Shown here: piece after piece, positions 53,871 through 61,479 of the stretch
How positions within the stretch are numbered: position 1 is the stretch's first letter
How the letters are laid out: the number at the start of each line of letters is the position of its first letter
Assembly (NCBI RefSeq): GCF_018760785.1
Contig: NZ_JAHHZO010000009.1
Location: 62,001 to 126,000, forward strand
Length of the DNA stretch: 64,000 nucleotides
Source of the DNA: Rhizobium sp. CSW-27
GTDB taxonomy: Bacteria; Pseudomonadota; Alphaproteobacteria; Rhizobiales; Rhizobiaceae
Direction: 5' to 3'
Notes under the pieces: generated by a model
Seen by the model: the letters and a program-made list of their open reading frames with translations, nothing else
Database searches by the model: none
Told to the model about the DNA's origin: nothing
Made by a program: the position numbers and the translations under genes

Positions 53871-55199
53871 ATGAGCTATCACAATCCGCTGACCCCGCCG
53901 CGCAAGTCCGCCACCTTCGATGATCACACGCTGGCGGAAATCCGCCGGGCGGCGGCGACCGGCATCTACGATATCCGCGGCGGCGGTACCAAGCGCAAGG
54001 TGCCGCATTTCGATGACCTGCTGTTCCTCGGCGCCTCGATTTCCCGTTACCCGCTGGAAGGCTACCGCGAGAAGTGCGAGACCTCGGTGGTGCTCGGCAC
54101 CCGCTTCGCCAGGAAGCCGATCGAACTGAAGATCCCGATCACCATTGCCGGCATGAGTTTCGGCGCGCTGTCCGGCAATGCCAAGGAGGCGCTGGGGCGC
54201 GGCGCGACGCTGGCCGGCACCTCCACAACGACCGGCGACGGTGGCATGACCGACGAGGAACGCGGCCATTCCGAGCTGCTGGTCTACCAGTATCTTCCCT
54301 CCCGCTACGGCATGAATCCGCGCGACCTGCGCCGGGCCGACGCCATCGAGATCGTCGTAGGGCAGGGGGCGAAGCCCGGCGGCGGCGGCATGCTGCTGGG
54401 GCAGAAGATTTCCGACCGGGTGGCGGAGATGCGCACCCTGCCGAAAGGCATCGACCAGCGCTCCGCCTGCCGGCATCCGGACTGGACCGGGCCGGACGAT
54501 CTGGAAATCAAGATCCTTGAACTGCGCGAGATCACCGACTGGCAAAAGCCCATTTACGTGAAAGTCGGCGGCGCGCGTCCCTATTACGACACGGCGCTTG
54601 CCGTGAAGGCCGGCGCCGATGTGGTGGTGCTGGACGGCATGCAGGGCGGCACGGCCGCAACCCAGGACGTCTTCATCGAGCATGTCGGCATGCCGACGCT
54701 CGCCTGCATCCGCCCCGCGGTGCAGGCGCTGCAGGATCTCGGCCTGCACCGCAAGGTGCAGCTGATCGTCTCCGGCGGCATCCGCTCCGGCGCCGATGTG
54801 GCAAAAGCCTTGGCGCTCGGTGCCGATGCGGTCTCGATCGGAACCGCCGCCCTCGTTGCCATCGGCGACAACGACCCGAAATGGGAGGAGGAGTACCGCG
54901 CACTCGGCACCACCGCCGGCGCCTATGACGACTGGCACGAAGGCAGGGACCCGGCGGGCATTACCACGCAGGACCCCGAGCTTGCCGCCCGGCTCGATCC
55001 GGTCACGGCCGGTCGGCGTCTCGCCAACTATCTCAAGGTCATGACGCTCGAGGCACAGACGATCGCCCGCGCCTGCGGCAAGAACCGGTTGCACAATCTG
55101 GAACCGGAAGATCTCTGCGCGCTGACGATGGAGGCCGCCGCCATGGCGAAGGTGCCGCTGGCCGGCACCGACTGGTATCCGGGCAAGGGAGGTTTCTGA
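53871..55199 (+). CDS. glxD: GlxD: FMN-dependent glutamate synthase-like subunit
   Basis: The 442-residue protein is the FMN barrel of glutamate synthases: ITIAGMSFGALSGNAKEALG, KPGGGGMLLGQKIS, YVKVGGARPYYDTALAVKAGAD (in part) and VSGGIRSGADVAKALALGADAVSIG (in part). In MgsABC this subunit joins methylamine-derived nitrogen to 2-oxoglutarate to form N-methylglutamate. A strong terminator follows, so glnT has its own promoter or read-through. Confidence 0.93.
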   Translation: MSYHNPLTPPRKSATFDDHTLAEIRRAAATGIYDIRGGGTKRKVPHFDDLLFLGASISRYPLEGYREKCETSVVLGTRFARKPIELKIPITIAGMSFGALSGNAKEALGRGATLAGTSTTTGDGGMTDEERGHSELLVYQYLPSRYGMNPRDLRRADAIEIVVGQGAKPGGGGMLLGQKISDRVAEMRTLPKGIDQRSACRHPDWTGPDDLEIKILELREITDWQKPIYVKVGGARPYYDTALAVKAGADVVVLDGMQGGTAATQDVFIEHVGMPTLACIRPAVQALQDLGLHRKVQLIVSGGIRSGADVAKALALGADAVSIGTAALVAIGDNDPKWEEEYRALGTTAGAYDDWHEGRDPAGITTQDPELAARLDPVTAGRRLANYLKVMTLEAQTIARACGKNRLHNLEPEDLCALTMEAAAMAKVPLAGTDWYPGKGGF

Positions 55200-55207
55200 C
55201 CACTGCC

Positions 55208-55239
55208 GGCCGCCTTTCCCTCGGGAAGGCGGCCTTTTT
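55208..55239 (+). terminator. Rho-independent terminator after glxD
   Basis: GGCCGCCTT and AAGGCGGCC form a 9-bp stem followed by TTTTT. It divides glxBCD from glnT. Confidence 0.9.
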
Positions 55240-55281
55240 CATCGCTGATTGTGTCTCAATCCATAAAAACAGGGGAACGAC

Positions 55282-56589
55282 GTGACACAGCATCTTGCAG
55301 ATTTCGCCGCCGAGCGCGGCATTCGCTATTTCATGATCAGCTATACCGACCTGTTCGGTGCCCAGCGCGCCAAACTGGTGCCGAGCGCGGCCATCGCCGG
55401 CATGCAGCGGGACGGCGCGGGTTTTGCGGGCTTCGCCACATGGCTCGACATGACGCCGGCGCATCCGGATCTCTTCGCGATGCCAGACCCGGCCTGCGTC
55501 ATCCAGCTGCCGTGGAAGCGCGATGTTGCCTGGGTCCCCGCCGATTGCGTGATGGACGACAGGTCTGTGGAACAGGCGCCGCGCGTGGTGCTGAAGCGGC
55601 AGGTGGAGAAGGCGGCCCGGCTCGGCCTCAGCGTCAAGACCGGCGTCGAGGCCGAGTTCTTCCTGATCGCCGCAGATGGCGAGCGGATTTCCGACGGCTT
55701 CGACCGGGCGGAAAAACCCTGCTATGACCAGCAGGCGCTGATGCGCCGCTATGACGTAATCGCCGAAATATGCGACTACATGCTCGAACTCGGCTGGAAG
55801 CCCTATCAGAACGACCACGAGGACGCCAACGGCCAGTTCGAGATGAACTGGGAATTCGACGATGCGCTGACGACGGCCGACAGGCACTCCTTCTTCAAGT
55901 TCATGGTGAAATCGGTCGCGGAAAAGCACGGGCTGCGCGCCACCTTCATGCCCAAGCCCTTCGAGGGGCTGACCGGCAATGGCTGCCATTGCCATGTATC
56001 GGTCTGGGATGCGCAGGGCCGGGAAAATGCCTTTGCCGATCCCGCCATGCCGTTCGGCCTGTCGGCCAGGGGCAAGACCTTCCTCGGCGGCATCATGCGC
56101 CATGCCGCCGCCATGGCCGCCATCACCAATCCCACCGTCAACTCCTACAAGCGCATCAATGCACCGCGCACGCTTTCGGGCGCCACATGGTCGCCCAACA
56201 CGGTGACCTGGACCGGCAACAACCGCACGCACATGGTGCGCGTGCCAGGCCCCGGCCGCTTCGAACTGCGCCTGCCGGATGGCGCGGTCAATCCCTATCT
56301 CCTGCAGGCGGTCATCATCGCGGCCGGTCTCGGCGGCCTGGAGACGGGCGCGGACCCCGGCCCGCACCACGACATCGACATGTATCGTGACGGCCATCTG
56401 GTGAAGGATGCGCCGCGCCTGCCGCTCAACCTTCTCGACGCGCTGAGGGCGCTGGAGGCGGATACTGCGCTGCAATCAGCCCTCGGGATGGAGCTCTGCA
56501 GCGCCTATCTCACCCTCAAGCACGGGGAATGGAGCCGCTACTGCGCCCATTTCAGCCGCTGGGAGCATGACAACACGCTGGATGTATGA
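55282..56589 (+). CDS. glnT: GlnT: type III glutamine synthetase / gamma-glutamylmethylamide synthetase
   Basis: The 435-residue protein has glutamine synthetase blocks: VEAEFFLI, DHEDANGQFEMNW, TFMPKPFEGLTGNGCHCHVS and NKRINAPRT-like NSYKRINAPRTLSGATWSPN. Its length and style fit the GlnT/GmaS group. GmaS ligates methylamine to glutamate and feeds the N-methylglutamate synthase, here represented by glxBCD just upstream. Plain glutamine synthesis cannot be excluded. Confidence 0.9.
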   Translation: MTQHLADFAAERGIRYFMISYTDLFGAQRAKLVPSAAIAGMQRDGAGFAGFATWLDMTPAHPDLFAMPDPACVIQLPWKRDVAWVPADCVMDDRSVEQAPRVVLKRQVEKAARLGLSVKTGVEAEFFLIAADGERISDGFDRAEKPCYDQQALMRRYDVIAEICDYMLELGWKPYQNDHEDANGQFEMNWEFDDALTTADRHSFFKFMVKSVAEKHGLRATFMPKPFEGLTGNGCHCHVSVWDAQGRENAFADPAMPFGLSARGKTFLGGIMRHAAAMAAITNPTVNSYKRINAPRTLSGATWSPNTVTWTGNNRTHMVRVPGPGRFELRLPDGAVNPYLLQAVIIAAGLGGLETGADPGPHHDIDMYRDGHLVKDAPRLPLNLLDALRALEADTALQSALGMELCSAYLTLKHGEWSRYCAHFSRWEHDNTLDV

Positions 56590-56732
56590 GGTCTGGGCGG
56601 ACAGGACGGGCGGCGCGCGGCGGGATGAGGGCTTGCGCTCTGCACGTGCAGCGTGCTTAAGCAGGGCTCCTTGCAGGACAACCGGGCCGCTCGGCCTGGC
56701 CCGACGGATGCACGCACAAGGGGAGGAACCCG

Positions 56733-57392
56733 ATGGCCAAGCGCACCACCGAGCGCAGCCGCGCCGCGACAGCCGCGCTGGCGCAGGATCCGCATGCCGT
56801 GCGCGAGCCGCGCGTCAACACGCTGGAAATGGCCATCGGCCATGAGGTGCGCACCTATCGCAAGACGCTGGGCATTACCGTCTCCGACCTGGCGGCGGCG
56901 ACCGGCATGTCGGCCGGCATGCTGTCCAAGATCGAGAACGGCAATATCTCGCCGTCGCTGACCACGCTGCAAGCCCTCTCCCGCGCGCTCGGCGTGCCGA
57001 TGACCGCCTTCTTCCGCGGCTTCGAGGAGCCGAAGAGCGCAAGCTTCGTCAAGGCGGGGGAGGGCGTGCATCTGGAACGGCGCGGCACACGCGCCGGCCA
57101 CCATTACAGCCTGCTCGGCTATGTGGAGAACAACACCGCCGGCGTGACGGTGGAACCCTACCTCATCACGCTGAATGCCGAGTCCGACATCTTCCCCACC
57201 TTCCAGCACACCGGCATGGAATTCCTCTACATGCTGGAGGGCGAGGTGGTGTATCGCCATGGCGACAGCCTCTATCGGATGGAGCCCGGCGACAGCCTGT
57301 TCTTCGATGCCGATGCCCCGCATGGGCCTGAGGTTCTGGTGAAGCTTCCCGCGCGCTATCTCTCGATCATTTCCTATCCGCAACAGGGCTGA
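56733..57392 (+). CDS. XRE-family regulator with C-terminal cupin sensor
   Basis: The 219-residue protein has a helix-turn-helix (ITVSDLAAATGMSAGMLSKIENGNISPSL in parts) at about residues 50-75 and a cupin domain (FQHTGMEFLYMLEGEVVYRHGD; DADAPHGPEVL). This is the architecture of many nitrogen and amine regulators. A GGGGAGG site precedes the start. It follows glnT by 143 bp on the same strand and is the likely regulator of glxBCD-glnT. Confidence 0.92.
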   Translation: MAKRTTERSRAATAALAQDPHAVREPRVNTLEMAIGHEVRTYRKTLGITVSDLAAATGMSAGMLSKIENGNISPSLTTLQALSRALGVPMTAFFRGFEEPKSASFVKAGEGVHLERRGTRAGHHYSLLGYVENNTAGVTVEPYLITLNAESDIFPTFQHTGMEFLYMLEGEVVYRHGDSLYRMEPGDSLFFDADAPHGPEVLVKLPARYLSIISYPQQG

Positions 57393-57501
57393 CTCCGTTT
57401 CCAGCCGGGCCGGGCGGAGACTTTGCCGCATCGCGGTGCAGATCGGCACAGGAACATCCCAAGGATTGCACTTCACGCATGGGTGACATGAGGCATCGTG
57501 T

Positions 57502-57532
57502 CTGTTTTAGGCACAGGAAACGCTTATATTCG
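57502..57532 (+). promoter_or_regulatory. Candidate RpoH-type promoter of the DUF1127 gene and cuckoo RNAs
   Basis: CTTATATTCG (57523-57532) fits the CYTATNTNNG -10 consensus of RpoHI/RpoHII promoters as I recall it from Rhodobacter. The -35 is only a partial match (CTG, 57502-57504). A start near 57538 would leave a 60-base leader before the small gene. No gene is seen in 57393-57600. Confidence 0.45.
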
Positions 57533-57600
57533 GGACATCAAACGACGCCGGAACCAAACGGGTTGCTGACGTCAAGCGAACCTCAGGAAAGGGGATCATC

Positions 57601-57747
57601 ATGAACGTAGCACGCACCTTGAACAACTGGCGCAAGTATCGTCAGACCGTGACCGAACTCGGCCGCATGTCGAACCGCGAACTCAACGATCTCGGCATTG
57701 CCCGCAGCGACATCCACCGGATCGCTCGCGCTTCGGTCGCTCTCTGA
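57601..57747 (+). CDS. DUF1127 small Arg-rich protein
   Basis: This 48-residue protein (MNVARTLNNWRKYRQTVTEL, then GRMSNRELNDLGIARSDIHR) is a clear DUF1127 (YjiS-like) member. A GGAAAGGGG site precedes its ATG. In Rhodobacter sphaeroides a DUF1127 gene lies upstream of, and is co-transcribed with, the CcsR small RNAs, and its product (CcaF1) acts in RNA processing. The same order is found here, with four CCUCCUCCC hairpins downstream. Confidence 0.92.
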   Translation: MNVARTLNNWRKYRQTVTELGRMSNRELNDLGIARSDIHRIARASVAL

Positions 57748-57779
57748 TTGGCGCGCCCATCTCCCAGAAACTCCGCCGG

Positions 57780-57808
57780 ACGCCCGCACGCCATGTGCGG
57801 GCGTTTTG
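57780..57808 (+). terminator. Partial terminator after the DUF1127 gene
   Basis: ACGCCCGCAC-GCCAT-GTGCGGGCGT is a 10-bp hairpin followed by a short TTTGCG. The weak U-run would allow read-through into the hairpin array, as reported for the Rhodobacter locus. Confidence 0.65.
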
Positions 57809-57943
57809 CGTCTGTACCAACCTTCTGCAGGCAGCACTCGTCCCGCTTCGGGACAGCACCGCAAAGGTTTGCGTTTTCCGCATAGCTGCACTGCAGCATT
57901 GCGCCTAGGAAAGCAGCGCGATCGGGGGTATCTCTCATTTCAA

Positions 57944-57977
57944 CGAAGCGCGACACTCCTCCTCCCGAAGCGCTTCG
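57944..57977 (+). ncRNA. Cuckoo (CcsR-like) sRNA hairpin 1
   Basis: CGAAGCGC (57944-57951) pairs with GCGCTTCG (57970-57977). The 18-base loop holds ACTCCTCCTCCC, an anti-Shine-Dalgarno sequence. The 3' arm also belongs to a competing palindrome, CCCGAAGCGCTTCGGG (57964-57979), which would hide part of the loop motif. Confidence 0.75.
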
Positions 57978-57980
57978 GGT

Positions 57981-58019
57981 CCGGGCAACCCACTCCTCCT
58001 CCTCCCATGGGGCGCCCGG
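57981..58019 (+). ncRNA. Cuckoo (CcsR-like) sRNA hairpin 2
   Basis: CCGGGC and GCCCGG form the outer stem, CCCA and TGGG the inner stem across a small internal loop. The terminal loop holds CTCCTCCTCCTCCC, the longest version of the motif in the array. Confidence 0.72.
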
Positions 58020-58020
58020 G

Positions 58021-58053
58021 GAACAGCGACACTCCTCCTCCCAGTCGCTGTTC
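58021..58053 (+). ncRNA. Cuckoo (CcsR-like) sRNA hairpin 3
   Basis: GAACAGCGAC and GTCGCTGTTC form a perfect 10-bp stem, and the 13-base loop is ACTCCTCCTCCCA. The loop motif is the same as in hairpin 1 while the stem is unrelated, which indicates selection for an exposed CUCCUCCC. Confidence 0.82.
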
Positions 58054-58065
58054 GGTTCTTTTCGG

Positions 58066-58104
58066 AAAGCCTGCCGCACCTCCTCCCGCGGCAGGCTTTT
58101 TCGT
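58066..58104 (+). ncRNA. Cuckoo (CcsR-like) sRNA hairpin 4 with terminator
   Basis: AAAGCCTGCCGC and GCGGCAGGCTTT form a perfect 12-bp stem around the loop ACCTCCTCCC, followed by TTCGTTT. It is both the last RNA of the array and its rho-independent terminator. The GGDEF-EAL gene converges from the right and stops at 58138. Confidence 0.85.
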
Positions 58105-58137
58105 TTCGGGATATGCGTCAGGAATGAACAGCGCCCG

Positions 58138-60165
58138 TCAGGCACTCTGGATGTGCCGGCTTTCCAGAAGCTTCGGGCTCGGCCGGCCAAACAGATAGCC
58201 CTGCAGGTACTCGATCCCCATCTCTTCCAGTTGCCGGGCCTGCAGCGGCGTTTCCACCCCTTCGGCAATGATGTGGATGCCCAGCTTGCGGGCGATCAGC
58301 GCCGTTCCCTCGATGATCGCCGTGCCGTGCGTATCGAGCGCATGGACGAAGGAGCGATCGATCTTCAGCGCGTGAATGGGCAGTTCGTGCAGGCGCGAGA
58401 GCGAGGAATAGCCGGTGCCGAAATCGTCGATGTGAATCTCGACGCCATAGGAGTTCAGCTGATGCAGCACGAAGCTGATGATCGGCTGCTGGCGGGTGTC
58501 GAAAATCGTTTCCGTCACCTCCAGAATGAGATCGGCCGGGCGCACCGCGTGCCGGTCGAGGCTCAAGCGCACCGCCTCCAGGAAGCCGGGCGCAATCAGC
58601 TGGCGCAGCGAAACATTGACCGCCATCTTCAGCGGATTGGCATGGTAGCCGCTGCGCACCAGCTGGCCGAGTGCGGCATCGAGCACGAAATTGCCGAGCG
58701 GCACGATATCGCCGGTATCCTCGGCCATCGGAATGAACTCATCGGGACTGATCGGCCCATACTCGCGGCTGTTCCAGCGCAACAGCGCCTCATAGGCAAC
58801 CACCGCCCGTGACGGTGCCGCCACCACGGGCTGGAACAGCACGGAAAGTTCGTTCTGGGCAATGGCGGTCTTCAGCGCCTGGCAGATTGCGAGATTCCGC
58901 TCCTGCTCGGCGAGCAGCTTCTCCTTGTAGACCTGCGTCAGCCCGCGTCCCTTGCGCTTGGCATCCCCGGCCGCCAGATCGGCATAATGAATGGCATCGC
59001 CGATGCTGGTGCGCTCCCCGGCCGTTACCGCCACGCCGGCACTGAAGCCGATCAGCAGCTGGCGGCCTGCCACATGGATCGGCTCTTCCACGGCATAGCG
59101 CATCCGGCTTGCCAGCTCGCTGGCCCAGTCCAGCGGATGACCCGGCGGGGCCGTGACGATCGCTACGAATTCGTCGCCGCCCCAGCGGCCAAGTGCGCCA
59201 TGATCACCCAGCGACACCCGCAATCGCCTCGCCACTTCCACCAGCACCCGGTCGCCGATCGTATGCCCGAGCCCATCATTGATCTGCTTGAAGCGGTCGA
59301 GGTCGATGAAGATCGCCACGAGGTCCGGCGCACCCCGCTCCCGTGCCGCCACATCGGCCTCCTCGCACCACCGCATCAGGCCGTTGCGGTTCAGCACGCC
59401 GGTAAGCGGATCCTGCTCGGCCAGCGCCTTGAGCTCGGCGGTGCGGTCGCGCACCCGCGTCTCCAGCGTCGCATTCAGCTCTTCCAGCAGGTTGCGCTCG
59501 GTCTTGAGGCGCGCCACAAGCTCGTTGTTGCGATACTGCAGTTCGAAACTCTGGCGCAGAACCTGATGGTTGTTGCGGTGGGAAATGAGCATCACCACCG
59601 TGAAGATCGCCCCGAGCGCGGCCAGCAGATAATGAGGCTGGTCCGAGAACATCAGCGCTGCGGATCCCTGCAGCAGCATCGCGGCAATATAAATGCGCCC
59701 GACCACCAGTTGCGGCGCCAGAATGCCCGTGGCGCCCGCCGCAAGGGCGGAAATGATCACCAGCACGGCGTAGCGGATCTCGGTCATGTTGCTGCTGATC
59801 GCAACGCCCGTCATCGCCCCCCACAGGCAGACGGCCATCAGGAGACCGGCGGCATAGCCGGCCAGATAGCTCCTCTGCTGCGAACCGAAGAGAAACGGCT
59901 CCTCCCGAAGACGCCGTGTCACCCAGATGGAGTGGGCATAGCGCGACAGCGACAGCACCAGGATCGAGGCGAGCCACACGGCACCGAAGCCGGTTGCCCG
60001 CCCGGAGGAGGCCGGAACGACGAGAAACATGCCGATGGCGGCTGCAAGATTGACGCTGATATTGGCGAAGTTGTTGCGAAACGCCAGCCGAAGAAGATGT
60101 GCATCCACCCATTCATCAATGGAAGTGGTGATAACGCCGTTCGTGTGGTTGTTCTGCGTCGTCAA
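58138..60165 (-). CDS. Membrane GGDEF-EAL cyclic-di-GMP protein
   Basis: Residues 1 to about 200 hold six to seven hydrophobic segments that do not match a known sensor domain. A coiled-coil-like linker (about 205-250) leads to a GGDEF domain with an intact GRWGGDEF (329-333), then an EAL domain with YEALLRWN (460-462), DDFGTGYSS and AEGVET. Both active sites look complete, so it could make or break c-di-GMP. The RxxD inhibitory site before GGDEF reads SLGD, so product inhibition is probably absent. Confidence 0.93.
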   Translation of the reverse strand: MTTQNNHTNGVITTSIDEWVDAHLLRLAFRNNFANISVNLAAAIGMFLVVPASSGRATGFGAVWLASILVLSLSRYAHSIWVTRRLREEPFLFGSQQRSYLAGYAAGLLMAVCLWGAMTGVAISSNMTEIRYAVLVIISALAAGATGILAPQLVVGRIYIAAMLLQGSAALMFSDQPHYLLAALGAIFTVVMLISHRNNHQVLRQSFELQYRNNELVARLKTERNLLEELNATLETRVRDRTAELKALAEQDPLTGVLNRNGLMRWCEEADVAARERGAPDLVAIFIDLDRFKQINDGLGHTIGDRVLVEVARRLRVSLGDHGALGRWGGDEFVAIVTAPPGHPLDWASELASRMRYAVEEPIHVAGRQLLIGFSAGVAVTAGERTSIGDAIHYADLAAGDAKRKGRGLTQVYKEKLLAEQERNLAICQALKTAIAQNELSVLFQPVVAAPSRAVVAYEALLRWNSREYGPISPDEFIPMAEDTGDIVPLGNFVLDAALGQLVRSGYHANPLKMAVNVSLRQLIAPGFLEAVRLSLDRHAVRPADLILEVTETIFDTRQQPIISFVLHQLNSYGVEIHIDDFGTGYSSLSRLHELPIHALKIDRSFVHALDTHGTAIIEGTALIARKLGIHIIAEGVETPLQARQLEEMGIEYLQGYLFGRPSPKLLESRHIQSA

Positions 60166-60382
60166 ACCTTGCGCAGTCCTTCTGAGCCTGTCCCCTCATC
60201 CGCGCCAGACGCGGTTTTACCTTATACCACAGACGCGCGGTTGGCGTTACAGACAACAGATGCGCCAATACAGTTCTGACCAATCGGCGCCGCTCCCGCA
60301 ACATGTCTTCAGCGGCATGGCCGTTTATTCCAGAACATTCTAAATTTTGGATGGACAAGGCTCGCCACTCCACAAGGAGATG
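60166..60382. other. Non-coding region between GGDEF-EAL and the GH2-operon ATPase gene
   Basis: These 217 bases contain the presumed promoter of the GGDEF-EAL gene and the end of the GH2 operon. An AT-rich stretch occurs near 60340. I see no gene and no clear terminator. Confidence 0.4.
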
Positions 60383-61465
60383 CTAGCGGATGCGCTGTCC
60401 CTCGCCATCGAACAGGAGAAGGTCACGTGCATGGAAGCCAAGGCGAACCTGCTCCCGCCCGACCCATGCCTCATTACCGCCGGCCTTGGCGGTAACGATG
60501 TCGCCGGCCGCAGTGGCGCGGCCGTGCACCAGCGTCTCGCCGCCCAGATATTCGACCATCTCGACGGCAAGTGTCATGACGCTGTCGCCATCGGCGCGAA
60601 AGGCCTCCGGACGAAGGCCGACGACAAGCCGCCTGCCGACCGCAAGGGCAGTCCGCAGTTCAGGCAGGGGAAGCGGTGCATCGACGCCTTCCAGGCCCAG
60701 CATCATGCTGTCGCCACCGCCGGCAACGATTTCGCCGGGCAGAAAATTCATCCGTGGCGAACCGATGAAGCCGGCAACGAACTGGTTGTCCGGGTCGGCG
60801 TAAAGCGCGCGCGGGGTTCCCGCCTGCTCCACGATGCCCGCCCGCATCACCACGATCTTGTCGGCCAGCGTCATGGCCTCCACCTGATCGTGGGTGACAT
60901 AGATCATCGTGGTGCCAAGCTTCTTGTGCAGCTTGGCGATCTCGAAACGCATATGCACGCGCAGTTCCGCATCCAGATTGGAAAGCGGCTCATCGAACAA
61001 AAACACTTTCGGATGCCGCACGATAGCGCGCCCGATCGCGACGCGCTGGCGCTGACCGCCGGAAAGCTGGCCCGGTTTGCGATCCAGCAGCGGCTCCAGT
61101 TCCAGAATACGGGCAGCCTCCATGACCTGCCGCTCGATTTCCGCCCTGGCAACACCCGCAAACCGCAAGGCAAAGCCCATGTTCTGCCGCACGGTGAGGT
61201 GCGGATAGAGCGCGTAGGACTGAAACACCATGGCGATGCCGCGCCTGGAAGGATCGACGTCGTTCATCCGCGCGCCGCCGATGGTCAGCTCGCCGGCGGA
61301 AATATCCTCCAGACCGGCGATCATGCGCAAAAGCGTGGACTTGCCGCAGCCGGACGGGCCGACGAAGACGGTGAATTCCCCCGGCTCTATGGCAAGATCG
61401 ACCCCCTTGATGACTTCGAGCGACCCGTAGCTCTTGCGAATGCCCCTGAGGGAAAGCGCCTCCAT
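60383..61465 (-). CDS. Carbohydrate ABC ATP-binding protein (UgpC/MsmK type), GH2 operon
   Basis: The 360-residue ATPase has Walker A GPSGCGKSTL, signature LSGGQRQRVAIGRAI, Walker B VFLFDEPLSNLDA and YVTHDQVEAM, plus the C-terminal TOBE part. It starts 14 bases after the GH2 stop and is the last gene of an operon whose permease lies at the right edge. It is a paralogue of the ATPase in the arabinoside operon. Confidence 0.94.
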   Translation of the reverse strand: MEALSLRGIRKSYGSLEVIKGVDLAIEPGEFTVFVGPSGCGKSTLLRMIAGLEDISAGELTIGGARMNDVDPSRRGIAMVFQSYALYPHLTVRQNMGFALRFAGVARAEIERQVMEAARILELEPLLDRKPGQLSGGQRQRVAIGRAIVRHPKVFLFDEPLSNLDAELRVHMRFEIAKLHKKLGTTMIYVTHDQVEAMTLADKIVVMRAGIVEQAGTPRALYADPDNQFVAGFIGSPRMNFLPGEIVAGGGDSMMLGLEGVDAPLPLPELRTALAVGRRLVVGLRPEAFRADGDSVMTLAVEMVEYLGGETLVHGRATAAGDIVTAKAGGNEAWVGREQVRLGFHARDLLLFDGEGQRIR

Positions 61466-61479
61466 GGTGTCTCCCTTCC

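Noticed and set aside
57955..58087. Repeated CTCCTCC units considered as a CRISPR array
   Set aside because: Repeats are only about 8-14 bases, lie in loops of distinct hairpins with unequal spacing and no conserved repeat of 24-40 bases.
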